Assembly: GCA_041399085.1 (NCBI GenBank)
Contig: JAWKTM010000027.1
Location: 27,625 to 91,624, forward strand
Length of the DNA: 64,000 nt
Origin: JAWKTM01 sp041399085
GTDB lineage: Bacteria > Planctomycetota > Planctomycetia > Pirellulales > Pirellulaceae
Direction: 5' to 3'
The translations under genes and the position numbers were made by a program. This document shows, one piece after another, positions 28,200 to 37,500 of the stretch. Numbering within the stretch: position 1 is the stretch's first letter; each line of letters opens with the position of its first letter. The notes under the pieces were generated by a model. The model saw nothing but the letters and a program-made list of their open reading frames with translations, made no database searches and had not been told where the DNA came from.

Positions 28200-29458
28200 C
28201 TGCGTCGCAGTTCATCGGTGCCGTCATTCTCGTGGTCGACTGCTGGCGAAGGAACTCAGAATCCGAGCGTTTCTGTCGATCCACATACGAGTCAGAAGTC
28301 ACTCGTTCTTCGCACTTCACGATTAGAGCCAGCAAATCATGGCCGACGCAGAACGTAGCGAGTTGCCTTTTCCAATTCGTCCGCCGTTTGCGGTCGGTCG
28401 CTTGATGCTTGAATAACGCTGCGGCAAGCAACGCATCCAGCTCTAATGGAATATCGGCGCGAAATCTCGATGCTGACGGAATCGGAAGATCTCGATGAGC
28501 GTGAATCCGATCACGAAGCGTCAGCGAAAGATGTTTGGCATAGGGAGCGCGGCCAGTCAGTAATTTGAATAGCGTGCAACCCAGGCTGTAGATGTCCGCG
28601 CGAACGTCGACATTCTTAGCCCCGGTGGCCTGTTCCGGTGCAAGATAGTCGAAAGTGCCCATAACCTGACCGGCGTTGGTCCGTTCGGACCGGTGACCGT
28701 GGTTGTCGCCGAAGTACGCTAGACCCAAGTCCAATATCTTGACCGTGCCGTCGCGTGTCAGCATCGTCTGACGGTTTGAGATCACGATGGACCAAACCGG
28801 CTTTCGTCGCTCCCCAGTCCTTGAGCCGCTTGGCGGACGATTTCGCAGGCGTCAGCAATCGGCAACGGGCCAACTCGTTCCTGCAGCCTGCGGAGATCAA
28901 GGCCGTCGATGAATTCCATCACCAAGTAGTGCGTGCCATCGACTTCACCAGCATCGTGAGCGCGAACGATGTGGGGATCATCTAACTGGCCGATGGCTTC
29001 CATCTCGCGATGAAACCGCGAAACGGCCGCCCCGTTTGCGAGCTTCTCGGGCGGCAGCAGCTTGATCGCGACGGGGCGCTTCAGACGAGTGTGGATCGCT
29101 TTATAGACGACACCCATGCCACCTTCGCCCAACTTATGCCGCAATTCATACCGCGCAGCTTGGCGAATACCGTGTGACCGGCCGACTCGGCAAACACTTC
29201 TCTCACGACATCGACGGACTCCGAAAGCGGCGACAAAATTCGCCCTCATTGGCGGGATGGCTCGACTTTAACCGCAGTTCCCATTCGCAGGCCAACAGCT
29301 CGCGTAGCAGTTCGTCCTGCTCCGACTGCTCGACCTCCACCAAGTAGTCCTCGATGCGCGGTTGCTGGCCGCGCCGCGCCAAGCGGTTTGAAGCGATCAC
29401 AGATCGCATCCAACTGGTTGGCCAAATCGAACAGGCTCTTTGGACTCGCGTCCGGCAC
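28200..29458 (-). pseudogene. Ser/Thr protein kinase (second kinase of the island), frameshifted
   Basis: Probable GTG start at 29458 with a strong GAGGAG six bases upstream (MPDASPKSLFDLANQLDAICDRFK). Then IEDYLVEVEQSEQDELLRELLACEWELR, a typical planctomycete pre-kinase helix. The kinase domain begins YELRHKLGEGGMGVVYKAIHTRLKRPVAIKLL (Gly loop and VAIK Lys), continues with LVHRDLKPSN near 28770 and LDLGLAYFG near 28720, then DVRADIYSLGCTLFKLLTGRAPYAKH. A short region with VGHDLLALI follows and the frame runs toward 28060. The boundary with the next kinase (25003-28192) is unclear; they might be one tandem-kinase gene. A GCCGGAAG/CTTCCGGC hairpin lies at about 28148-28170. Confidence 0.7.
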
Positions 29459-29955
29459 GAAGGCTCCTCGAATGGGAGAGTGAAACTTGGTAGGAAGTTA
29501 CTATGGTTGATATGTTGCACCTGGCTTGGCCGGGCCAATCCGGGTACGGAAGAGACCGTGATTGGCGAGCGTGGCAGGCCAATTGAACTCGACGCACCCT
29601 ATCATACAGGGGGAGCCGATCCGCAACAAAAACCTTCACAATCTCGTACAACCACTACTGCTTCAGCGTGGCAAGAGCGTCGCGCGAAGACCTTATGCCT
29701 CGTCGGACGTCTTGAAAGCTTGGAATCGCCATTGCTTCTCCGGGCGCGCCACGAGCGGTTGGGTTCGTCGCCAACGAAGCAATGTTGGTCAGCCTGTGGC
29801 GGCATCGTTCGATCCCATTAGATGTCGCATCAAGGTCAACGCGGCTGGTCGCTTACCTTGACCACAATCGCTTCGGGTTTTTCGGCCAACTGTTATGGTC
29901 CCGCACGCCGGGTGAATCGGTCGGGCTATGGCACGATCCAACAGCAGCAAATGTA
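29459..29955. other. Spacer upstream of the island kinase
   Basis: About 500 bp that must contain the leftward kinase promoter and RBS (GAGGAG at about 29466). No convincing gene on either strand. Confidence 0.35.
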
Positions 29956-30177
29956 TCAAGTGTCGCGATTCGCCGGGTTGTCTTTCGAGCTTAGTTTGGT
30001 CGATAGCTTTCGCTCGAGCCCCTTCACGAGCTTGTTTTCCTTGGGGCTGAGCCGAAGGTCGAGGTCCTGGTCGTCGTCGGCGCAGGCCGTTTGAATTCCC
30101 TGAACGAAGCCGACCAACAGCAGCAAGATCAGCAGAACCGACGGGAGAACTCGCTCGAAATTGGCATCTGTCGCATG
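29956..30177 (-). CDS. Small secreted or membrane-anchored protein, start affected by an indel
   Basis: Read leftward, one frame gives a classic signal sequence (RVLPSVLLILLLLVGFVQGIQTACA), then an acidic DDDQDLDLRLSPKENKLVKGLERKLSTK and a TGA at 29956-29958. The obvious ATG (30177) with MRQMP is in a different frame and stops early, so one missing base near 30150 is likely. Size is about 70 aa. No known family. Its position upstream of the kinase in the same orientation suggests it may share its transcript. Confidence 0.4.
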   Translation of the reverse strand, partial: HATDANFERVLPSVLLILLLLVGFVQGIQTACADDDQDLDLRLSPKENKLVKGLERKLSTKLSSKDNPANRDT

Positions 30178-30316
30178 ACCGGTCTACCTCAAGAAATGGT
30201 CTGGGGCTGGGTTTAGGAACAACGGAACGAACGTCTGTTACAATGAGTGCCCAACTCGCTGCCCAAAAACCCGACAGCCAATTCCGAGTTTTTTCTCCCT
30301 ATTTTGGAACGGCCTG

Positions 30317-30935
30317 ATGTCGCCGGTTTCATCCAATCACGAACCAACTGGATCCGTGACTCTGCTGTTTCAGGAGTTGTGCGAGGGCCGCGCCGATGCG
30401 ATGCAGCCACTGTGGAATCACTACTTCCCTCGGTTAATGCGAGTGGCCGGGCGGACGCTCGCCGATAGCCCACAGCGAGTGGCCGGGCGCGGGGACGATG
30501 CCGTCCAAAAGCTGCGTTCATGTCGTTCTGGCGGCAGGCCGAAGCGGGCCGCATGACGGGAAACTTTCACCGCGATAATCTGTGGGCGTTTCTGTCCGTC
30601 CTGACTGTCCGCAAAGCTCGAAAACAATGCTGGGAATATGCGGTAAAGCGGGGCGGAAAGCTGACGCGTGTCGATCTAGACGTGGCTTGGGATGTGGACC
30701 CGTCGGCAGCCGGAGAGGCGCTTCAAACGCTCACGCCGCAGGAATTCGATCTCTTCGCTCCGGAGTAACTCTGCTGCGGCTCGACGAGTCGCTTCGCTCC
30801 GTTCGCGGTTCTGAAGTTGATGGGTTACACCGATTTAGAGATTGCCGACCGACAGGGATACCGAGCGAACCGTTCAACGGAAAATGCGGCTCACGCGTTT
30901 GGCTCCGGGAAGCCGCGATCGAGGCCCCGACATAG
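30317..30935 (+). CDS. ECF-type sigma factor, planctomycete kinase-associated group (frameshifted)
   Basis: ATG 30317. Region 2 reads GSVTLLFQELCEGRADAMQPLWNHYFPRLMRVAGRTL, then, after an indel near 30510, SFWRQAEAGRMTGNFHRDNLWAFLSVLTVRKARKQCWEYAVKRGGK. Region 4 lies at about 30780-30910 in two frames: FAVLKLMGYTDLEIADRQG and TERTVQRKMRLTRLA, a helix-turn-helix. The end is EAAIEAPT with TAG at 30933-30935. About three small indels; repaired length about 207 aa. It is divergent from the leftward kinase genes, so this is a second ECF/kinase neighbourhood in the window. Confidence 0.78.
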
Positions 30936-31021
30936 CCTGATCCTCGAAAACGTGCAAACGGCGGTTCTCGCCGGGTTCGCGACAACCGCTACTGGCCCGA
31001 GGCTTGCAGCAACAGCGGCAT

Positions 31022-31535
31022 ATGCGACAGATTTTTTTCGACAACGCGTTCTCTCTGTTCCGAACCCTGGTGATGGGGGTGCTGGCGTATGTTTGTCTCA
31101 TCATCTTGCTGCGTGTGTCAGGCAAACGCACGCTGTCAAAGATGAACGCTTTCGATCTCATCGTGACGGTGGCACTCGGCTCGACGCTCGCCACGGTGTT
31201 GCTGAGCAAGGATGTGACGCTGGCACAAGGCTCGTTGGCACTGCGGTTCTAGTCGGATTGCAGTTCGCGATCACTTGGACCAGCGTCCGTTGGCGCTGTT
31301 GGGTGCGAAAACTGGTGACGGGGAGCCGACGCCGCTGCTGCTCTACGACGGGCGGTTTCTGCAATCCGAACTGCGGCGAACACGAGTGACCGACGACGAA
31401 ATCCCCTCGCCGCGATCCGCGCTGCCGGCTCGGCGGTCGTCGAAGACGTGGCGGCCGTGGTGCTCGAAACCGACGGCTCGTTTAGCGCAGATGGGACGAA
31501 CGATTCCCAGACCACGACCGCTCTAAGAGATGTAC
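31022..31535 (+). CDS. YetF-like DUF421 membrane protein (frameshifted)
   Basis: ATG 31022 (MRQIFFDNAFSLFRTLVMGVLAYVCLIILLRVSGKRTLSKMNAFDLIVTVALGSTLATVLLSKDVTL) gives the N-terminal membrane half of DUF421/YetF, with its GKRTLSxMNxFD(L/F) signature. After an indel near 31250 it continues VLVGLQFAITW, then the soluble half PTPLLLYDGRFLQSELRRTRVTDDEI, a break, and SAVVEDVAAVVLETDGSFS. The end is TTTALRDVR near 31535. Expected length is about 170 aa. Members are inner-membrane proteins of poorly known function. It follows the ECF sigma gene by less than 100 bp and may be co-transcribed. Confidence 0.78.
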
Positions 31536-31843
31536 GGCTGAAAGGCGGCGAACAGGTCGGAGAGCTGAGCCATTTCACGCACCCGTCGCGAGAGAGCCAA
31601 GTTCCCACTGAGCGACACCCGCAACAGCCGGGAGAACGAAGCCCGCTGAGCCGATGACGCGGGAGAACGGAAGCCCGGCTGAGCCGATCAACCGCGATCT
31701 AAACACTTGCTGCTTCCCTTCCGTCAGTTAATATGGTTCGCGCTAACATCGAGGGCGGTGTGACGACACCCGTCCAGTCTTAGGTAATGGCTACTTATCT
31801 CAATACAATTCATTCCACCTTTCTCAACGACTGCTCCTAAGCC
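31536..31843. repeat. Intergenic region with a degenerate direct repeat
   Basis: Near 31631-31658 and 31661-31690 the segment CGGGAGAACGAAGCCCGCTGAGCCGAT occurs twice in tandem (second copy with extra G residues). The rest, AT-richer toward 31843, should hold the promoter for the oxidoreductase gene. No gene seen. Confidence 0.55.
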
Positions 31844-32929
31844 ATGAATTCATCATCGCGCCGCGAATTTACTCGGCAGTTCGGAGCGGCTACGGTCGCC
31901 GCACTTTCGTTACACTCGATTACTGCTGCGCAGGACGACGTTCCGCGTCGCCAGCCCTTGAAAATTGGGCAGATCGGTACGAGACACGCCCATGCGAGTA
32001 AATTATCGGTCTACCGTGACTCGCCCGATTATGAGGTGGTTGGCGTTGTCGAACCGGATTCACAACAAAGACAGCTTGCTTCGCGGCAACCCGTCTACCG
32101 CGACCTACCCTGGATGACCCAGGAGCAACTGCTCAACGTTCCGGGGCTCGATGCCGTGTTGATTGAAACGGAGGTCAGCGGGTTATTGGAAGCCGCGTCG
32201 GCCGCGGTTTCGGCTGGCAAACACATTCATCTCGATAAACCTGCTGGAGAATCCTTGCCGAAATTCCGTCAACTTCTACAGGCGGCCGAACAACAACACC
32301 TGCTGGTGCAAATGGGTTATATGTACCGCTACAACCCAGCCATTGTCATGCTGCGGAACTTCTTGCAACGCGGATGGTTGGGTGAACCGTTCGAGTTGCA
32401 CGCGGTGATGAGCAAAGTGGTTCCGCCCGCCGACCGCGCGAGGCTTGGCGAGTATCCGGGCGGCGTCATGTTCGAGCTCGGCTGTCACCTCATTGACCTA
32501 GTGGTCGGCCTCCTTGGCACGCCCACGACCGTCACCCCGTTCGCTCGTCACAGTTCGGCATCCGACGATTCATTGGTGGACAATATGCTGGCGGTGCTTG
32601 AATACCCCCAGGCGACCGCCACTGTAAAATCTTCCGCCTTAGAAGTGGAAGGATTCGCTCGCCGCCATTTAGTGTTATGTGGTACGGAAGGAACCTTTCA
32701 TATTCAGCCTCTCGATAATCCGTCCGCACAAGTGGCTCTCTCGCGGCCGCGCGACACCTACCGAAAAGGCTACCAGGAGATTGTCTTTCCCAAATACACC
32801 CGGTACGTTGCCGACGCCGCGGATATGGCCCGTATCATTCGAGGCGAGAAACAAAGCGACTTCTCCTACCAACATGACCTCGCGGTGCAAACCGCCGTAC
32901 TACGCGCCTCGAACGTCTCCCTTGAATGA
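31844..32929 (+). CDS. Tat-exported Gfo/Idh/MocA-family oxidoreductase
   Basis: Protein of 361 aa. The N-terminus has a twin-arginine motif (SRREFTRQFGAATVAALS), predicting Tat export with the nicotinamide cofactor bound, as in many planctomycete members. The Rossmann part starts LKIGQIGTRHAH and has VVGVVEPD. HIHLDKPAGES is the conserved (E/D)KP segment with the catalytic Lys. The C-terminal beta-sheet domain holds GGVMFELGCHLIDLV with the usual Asp/His pair. It probably oxidises or reduces a sugar or cyclitol in the periplasm; the substrate is unknown. The reading frame is clean. It stands alone, convergent with htrA (25-bp gap). Confidence 0.9.
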   Translation: MNSSSRREFTRQFGAATVAALSLHSITAAQDDVPRRQPLKIGQIGTRHAHASKLSVYRDSPDYEVVGVVEPDSQQRQLASRQPVYRDLPWMTQEQLLNVPGLDAVLIETEVSGLLEAASAAVSAGKHIHLDKPAGESLPKFRQLLQAAEQQHLLVQMGYMYRYNPAIVMLRNFLQRGWLGEPFELHAVMSKVVPPADRARLGEYPGGVMFELGCHLIDLVVGLLGTPTTVTPFARHSSASDDSLVDNMLAVLEYPQATATVKSSALEVEGFARRHLVLCGTEGTFHIQPLDNPSAQVALSRPRDTYRKGYQEIVFPKYTRYVADAADMARIIRGEKQSDFSYQHDLAVQTAVLRASNVSLE

Positions 32930-32954
32930 GAACGTCATTTTCAATATAAGCCTC

Positions 32955-34532
32955 TTAAGACCTCACCATTAAGAACCGCCGCACCCCGTCACGGACCACG
33001 GTCAAACGCAGCCCGTCTCGCAGCGAAGCGTCCTGTAAAGCCTCGTCAAACTCAGAAGCCGTGGATACCGGGGTTTGACCCACGGCTTCAATCAAATCAC
33101 CGGGCCGAATCCCGGCCTGATACGCCAACCCCACCGGGGACATTTCGGTGATCACCACGCCGTTCAAACCCGACGGTATCCGAAGACGGCGACGAAATCC
33201 CTCCGAAAGTGGCTCGACCTCGACTCCCAACTCCGCGGCGGCCAATTGCCCTTCTTCCCGAGCGGAATCTGAATCGTCTCCGTCGTTAGGCATTTGCCTC
33301 TCCATCCGCTCCGCCAACTCGGTCTCGCCACGATGACCAATCGCCACCTCAAACGCTTTCGTCGAACCATCGCGAAATACCTTAACCGTCACTGTTACGC
33401 CGGGCTCCGTCTCGGCGACTGCATTACGAAGCTGCGTGGGGTTAGACAACGGACGGTCATTGTAATCCGTCAAAATATCTCCTGCCTTGATGCCAGCCTT
33501 TTGTGCAGGCGAGTTCGCAACGACGTCGCTAACCAATACTCCCGCCGTGGAGTCATAGCGAAATGTTGACGATAACTCAGGCGTCAGTTCTTGCGTAACC
33601 ACGCCTAACCATCCTCGCTCCACGCGCCCCTTGTCGATGATTGCCCGTTCAATGACTCGCGCCATGTTGCTAGGAATCGCGAAGCCAATCCCCATACTTC
33701 CACCAGTTCGCGAGGCGATGGCCGTATTGATGCCAATCACTTCCCCTTTCAAGTTCACGAGTGGACCGCCGCTATTGCCGGGATTGATGGCCGCGTCCGT
33801 TTGGATGAAGTCCTCATAATCCGCGATGCCCACATTCGCGCGTCCCTTGGCGCTAATGATGCCCGCCGTTACCGTTTGCTCCAATCCCAACGGACTGCCG
33901 ATCGCCAACACCTGTTCTCCGACCCGCACGCCATCCGAATCTCCGATCGCCACCGGCACCAGTTCGTTCGTGTCGATGCGAATGACGGCAACATCCGTCG
34001 CCGGATCCGTGCCAATTACTTCGGCCCGAAATTCTCGCTCATCTGACAGAATCACTGTCACCTCATCCGCGTCCTTCACCACATGGTTATTGGTTAAAAT
34101 AAACCCATCTTCCGAAATCACGAATCCGCTGCCAAATCCTTGTTGAACATAGGAACGTTCCCGAGGGGGCGCTTCGTAGGAGAATTGAATTCGACGGCCT
34201 CGCCAGTTCTCTTCCTGGGGCTTAAACGAACGCGGAATCACCGACCATAAATCGCTGGCATCGCGCGGTCCCCGCGCCTGATGTTTAACGCTAGTAATGC
34301 TCACAACGGACGGTCGTAACGCCTCGGCCACGTTATGGAACACCAGCGACTCGTCACCCGCCGAGGTCGCCCCCAGTGCTTCTCGTGCTGCCCGAGCGCG
34401 ACCCGATTCCACGGCATAGGTGAGTTCCGACACGATAGCTGGAGCGTAAAAGACACCGGCGACTAGGGCTACACAAAGTATTAGCAGTAACACAGTACTG
34501 GTCGTCGAACCGTTTTTTACATACTTCTTCAT
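32955..34532 (-). CDS. HtrA/DegP-type periplasmic serine protease with two PDZ domains
   Basis: Protein of 525 aa. An N-terminal membrane segment (STTSTVLLLILCVALVAGVFYAPAIV) anchors or exports it. The trypsin-like domain has catalytic His in ILTNNHVVKDAD, Asp in DPATDVAVIRID and Ser in AAINPGNSGGPL. PDZ1 begins at about GWLGVVTQELTPELS (QKAGIKAGDILTDYND), PDZ2 at the C-terminus (AYQAGIRPGDLIEAVGQTPV). The family degrades or refolds damaged envelope proteins. The linker between the PDZs is acidic. It is transcribed alone, leftward. Nearby CBS, DUF442 and stress-protein genes suggest a small stress-related neighbourhood (inference). Confidence 0.93.
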   Translation of the reverse strand: MKKYVKNGSTTSTVLLLILCVALVAGVFYAPAIVSELTYAVESGRARAAREALGATSAGDESLVFHNVAEALRPSVVSITSVKHQARGPRDASDLWSVIPRSFKPQEENWRGRRIQFSYEAPPRERSYVQQGFGSGFVISEDGFILTNNHVVKDADEVTVILSDEREFRAEVIGTDPATDVAVIRIDTNELVPVAIGDSDGVRVGEQVLAIGSPLGLEQTVTAGIISAKGRANVGIADYEDFIQTDAAINPGNSGGPLVNLKGEVIGINTAIASRTGGSMGIGFAIPSNMARVIERAIIDKGRVERGWLGVVTQELTPELSSTFRYDSTAGVLVSDVVANSPAQKAGIKAGDILTDYNDRPLSNPTQLRNAVAETEPGVTVTVKVFRDGSTKAFEVAIGHRGETELAERMERQMPNDGDDSDSAREEGQLAAAELGVEVEPLSEGFRRRLRIPSGLNGVVITEMSPVGLAYQAGIRPGDLIEAVGQTPVSTASEFDEALQDASLRDGLRLTVVRDGVRRFLMVRS

Positions 34533-34877
34533 CGCCTGCCTCCCATTCCGAATTGCTCAGCGCTGGTTCCTGGATATTGCTCAGTCGCGCTAATCGCACG
34601 CAGCATTTTGCAGGGTGCAGGCGGCGGTCGTGAGCTCCTCGTCTATCGAAGCAACCGGCGCGCCAGAGAGTTTGGGGGGGCAAGCGGGCGTGTCATGATT
34701 GTCGCGACGACTCGACAGTGGTGCCGGTGGAACAACGGTTGCATCCACGAAGCGCGATGCACGCATTTTCGGGTAGACGCCTTCACTCTCAGTCGCAATG
34801 GCGTTAGGTGACTGGCGTCCTCGATATGACGCTGCCAACACGATCTTCAAAGTCACAAAGAATTAGCGAGTCGCCCG
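34533..34877. promoter_or_regulatory. Divergent intergenic region between htrA and a methyltransferase gene
   Basis: 345 bp. Contains a G7 run (about 34674-34680). It should carry the promoters for both flanking genes, but I cannot place boxes. An open frame on the minus strand (34590-34856) has no recognisable domain and is not called. Confidence 0.35.
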
Positions 34878-35690
34878 ATGAGTTCGCCCGAGTCGTTGCC
34901 GCAGTACGCAGGAGTATTAGAAGCGTATCACTGGGCGTTCCAGGGGGAATTCGACGATATTTTAGCCGAACTTCCGATCGAAGACGCGGCCCTCGTCCTT
35001 GATGTACCTTGCGGTGACGGATTTTTTACCCGGCGAATAGCCGCCCGTCAGAGATTTGGCCAGACAATCGGTGTCGATGTCTCGCCAGCTTTTTTAGAGG
35101 TGGCTCATGACCAGGTTTCGTCCACTGGAAGAGCTCCCTACTGGCTACAGGGCGATTGCCTTGAACTGCCGATCAGGTCTAACTCGGTTGATCTAATATG
35201 GTGTGCGCACAGCTTGATAAGTCTTACCGACACGGTTTCCGCCCTTAAAGAGATGCACCGCGTACTACGCCCCGGTGGAACAATTGCAGTGCTCGAACAC
35301 GACCAGATGCACCGCTGGCTCTTGCCGTGGCCAGCTAACCTGGAATTGGCGGTGCAAGACGCCGAACGACAATACTTCCTGCAGAAACACGGTTCGACCC
35401 GAAAAATGTACAATGGCCGACACCTTCACCAATTGTTAAGTGATACCGAATTCCGGGTGGGTGAGCGGCACACGATGACAGCGGAGCGACAGCAACCGAT
35501 GGACAAAGCGAGCCTGCACTTCTTTTATCGCCATTTCGCTGACTTAAGACGTCGAATTGGCCCCTACATTCCACACTCGCGGCGATCAATGTTCGATACG
35601 TTTACCGATCCACACTCCCCGGACTTTCTTCCAACTCAAGCGGACTTCGTAGCGACGGCTATCGAAATTCTTCAACTGGGAATGAAGTAG
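34878..35690 (+). CDS. Class I SAM-dependent methyltransferase (Methyltransf_11 type)
   Basis: Protein of 270 aa. SAM motif I is VLDVPCGDGFFTRRI (residues about 39-53). TIGVDVSPAFLEVA is the acidic post-motif, QGDCLELPIRSNSVDLIWC motif II, and LKEMHRVLRPGGTIAVLEHD motif III. The C-terminal half is unusual in being rich in His, Arg and Tyr. The substrate (small molecule or lipid) is unknown. Soluble, no signal peptide. The reading frame is clean. It lies between htrA and the CBS gene, reading toward the CBS gene. Confidence 0.88.
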   Translation: MSSPESLPQYAGVLEAYHWAFQGEFDDILAELPIEDAALVLDVPCGDGFFTRRIAARQRFGQTIGVDVSPAFLEVAHDQVSSTGRAPYWLQGDCLELPIRSNSVDLIWCAHSLISLTDTVSALKEMHRVLRPGGTIAVLEHDQMHRWLLPWPANLELAVQDAERQYFLQKHGSTRKMYNGRHLHQLLSDTEFRVGERHTMTAERQQPMDKASLHFFYRHFADLRRRIGPYIPHSRRSMFDTFTDPHSPDFLPTQADFVATAIEILQLGMK

Positions 35691-35758
35691 CATCCCGAAC
35701 GAACTGGTAGTCGGCTACCCGACGTCACCGACGCAAAGTGTTTTTGCCGAACGCCACG

Positions 35759-36171
35759 TCACTCCGAGATCTTCTCCAGAGCGTCGGCCGATACATCTTC
35801 GTTCTCCATGCGGACCGCTAGGTCGCCCAACGAGACGATCCCCACACAACAGTTGTCGCGATCGACCACCAGCACGCGCCGAACCTGCTGCTCGCTCATC
35901 AATCGGGCGGCATCTTCGGCGTTTTGATAGTCCGCCACCGTTGCCACCCCAAGGTCATGACATCGCGAACTTGCGTCTGGGATGGATCTCGGCCTTCCGC
36001 GACAGCACGCACCACGATGTCCCGATCGGTCAGCATGCCCAAAGGTTCTTTGCTAGTAACCACCGGAAGAATACCGATATCGTGATCGGCCATCAACCTC
36101 GCGGCCTCCGTCAAAGTGGAATCCGGGCCGATGGAGTGAATGGTTGTCGACATGACTTGGCTGACATGCAT
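35759..36171 (-). CDS. Two-CBS-domain protein (one-base frameshift)
   Basis: ATG 36171 (MHVSQVMSTTIHSIGPDSTLTEAARLMADHDIGILPVV) with GAGGAAAG upstream. The first CBS domain ends LGMLTDRDIVVRAVAEG and the second begins RDVMT. The frame is then lost. Restoring one G in TTGGGGTGG (near 35947) gives GVATVADYQNAEDAARLMSEQQVRRVLVVDRDNCCVGIVSLGDLAVR to the stop at 35759. The repaired protein is about 137 aa. CBS pairs bind adenine nucleotides and act as cytoplasmic energy or stress sensors. It is divergent from the DUF442 gene. Confidence 0.85.
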
Positions 36172-36451
36172 CGTATCTTTCCTCGCTGTAGAAGGTAATT
36201 CAGGCGAAGCCGCGGAAGTATCGGGCTCGATTGAACCCACGTGCAATCGCGATGCCTCGTCGCGACAGCCTCCGAGTGGTATTCCACAATTGCTAACGTC
36301 CTCAGCTAGAGGTGCAATTGGCACCCGAATTGCAACCTTTTAAGAGTACGCCGCTGCCCTGCTAGGACTGTCGCACTGTCGGTAGCCATGCGGGATATGG
36401 GCCGCATGTCCGAACAGAATGATTATTTCTCACGAAGTCGAGGGTAATACA

Positions 36452-36904
36452 ATGCCAGATCGAATGAAGATTAACGACCGAATCACCGTCGCCGGACAGC
36501 CGGACGCATCGGAGTTGGCGAGACTAGCGGAAGAAGGGTTCCGGTCGGTGATCAATTTGCGGGTCACTAACGAGCAGGAAGATATGCTCTCACCGGTGGA
36601 CGAAGGGAACGAAGTACGTGGTCACGGAATGACGTATCTTCACCTGCCGGTTTCCATGAAGCAGATCCGTCCCGAGCAAGTGGACGAGTTCGGTAACGCG
36701 GTCGAGGCGCTGGAGGCGCCGATCTTCGTGCATTGCCAAAGTGGCAAGCGTTCCGGAGCGTTTGTCATGATGCGCGAAGCGATTGCTCACGGTTGGTCGG
36801 GCGAGGAAACGCTGGAAAAAGCGGAGGCGATGGGGTTCGAGTGCGAGCAAGCGGAACTGCGCGAGTTCGTCAAACAGTATGTGGATCAACATCAACAAGC
36901 CTAA
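36452..36904 (+). CDS. DUF442-type protein phosphatase-like protein
   Basis: Protein of 150 aa from ATG 36452, with GAGGG about eight bases upstream. It has INDRITVAGQPDASELARLAEEGFRSVINLR, typical of the DUF442 / beta-lactamase-hydrolase-like (BLH, DSP-like) family, and the P-loop IFVHCQSGKRSGAF. The Cys-x4-Arg spacing is that of DUF442 rather than classic Cys-x5-Arg phosphatases. It could be a phosphatase or a persulfide-linked enzyme; no rhodanese or dioxygenase domain is fused. It is followed after about 50 bp by the Gly-zipper stress protein. Confidence 0.83.
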   Translation: MPDRMKINDRITVAGQPDASELARLAEEGFRSVINLRVTNEQEDMLSPVDEGNEVRGHGMTYLHLPVSMKQIRPEQVDEFGNAVEALEAPIFVHCQSGKRSGAFVMMREAIAHGWSGEETLEKAEAMGFECEQAELREFVKQYVDQHQQA

Positions 36905-36957
36905 CAGCTCATCAAATCACGGTTTTAACACTTAATAGACAAATCGGACTGTCGAAG

Positions 36958-37497
36958 ATGGCAACGAAAATTCGGGTCTCCCAACAATGTGTTGTGGGGG
37001 TTTATAAGACGTTTGACGAAGCACGCTATGCAATCGACTCGCTCGAGGCGGCCAAGTACCCGCCGGCCCAAGTGTCGCTAGTTACGCACAATGTTCGCGA
37101 AGAAGCGCCAGTCGAAGAGCTTCAATACGGCGATAAGGCCGAGGTCAATGCCACTCGCGGAGCAGGCCTGGGAGGCCTGGTAGGGGCGTTACTCGGAGCG
37201 CCGCTGTTGACTATCCCGGGATTGGGAGTGGTCGTCGCGGCCGGCCCTATCGGTACCGCCTTGGCCGGCGCGATTGTGGGCGGATTATTAGGCGGATTTA
37301 GCGGCTGGGGTATCCACGAGGACCATGCCCGCGAATACGAGGTGCACGTACAGCAGGGCGACTGGCTTGTTGTGGCCGATGGCGATCCCGGCGAGGTGGC
37401 CGCCGCGCAGGCCATCCTGGAAGCGACCAATGCGGAACGCGTGGATCTACATGCCCGGAATAGCTCGGACTCGCCAGAGATTGACGATCGTCCGTAG
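36958..37497 (+). CDS. General-stress-protein-17M-like protein with glycine-zipper core
   Basis: Protein of 179 aa from ATG 36958. The N-terminal ferredoxin-like domain (QQCVVGVYKTFDEARYAIDSLEAAKYPPAQVSLVTHN) is as in general-stress 17M / YflT proteins. It is followed by a Gly/Ala-rich hydrophobic zipper (GAGLGGLVGALLGAPLLTIPGLGVVVAAGPIGTALAGAIVGGLLGG). A second ferredoxin-like half (EYEVHVQQGDWLVVADGDPGEVAAAQAILEATNAERVDLHA) closes it. Probably associated with or inserted in membrane. The role is stress-linked by family only. The stop at 37497 converges on the aconitase stop 4 bp away. Confidence 0.85.
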   Translation: MATKIRVSQQCVVGVYKTFDEARYAIDSLEAAKYPPAQVSLVTHNVREEAPVEELQYGDKAEVNATRGAGLGGLVGALLGAPLLTIPGLGVVVAAGPIGTALAGAIVGGLLGGFSGWGIHEDHAREYEVHVQQGDWLVVADGDPGEVAAAQAILEATNAERVDLHARNSSDSPEIDDRP

Positions 37498-37500
37498 CCT

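Noticed and set aside
34590..34856. Small minus-strand gene between htrA and methyltransferase
   Set aside because: No domain, RBS or conserved composition; likely chance.
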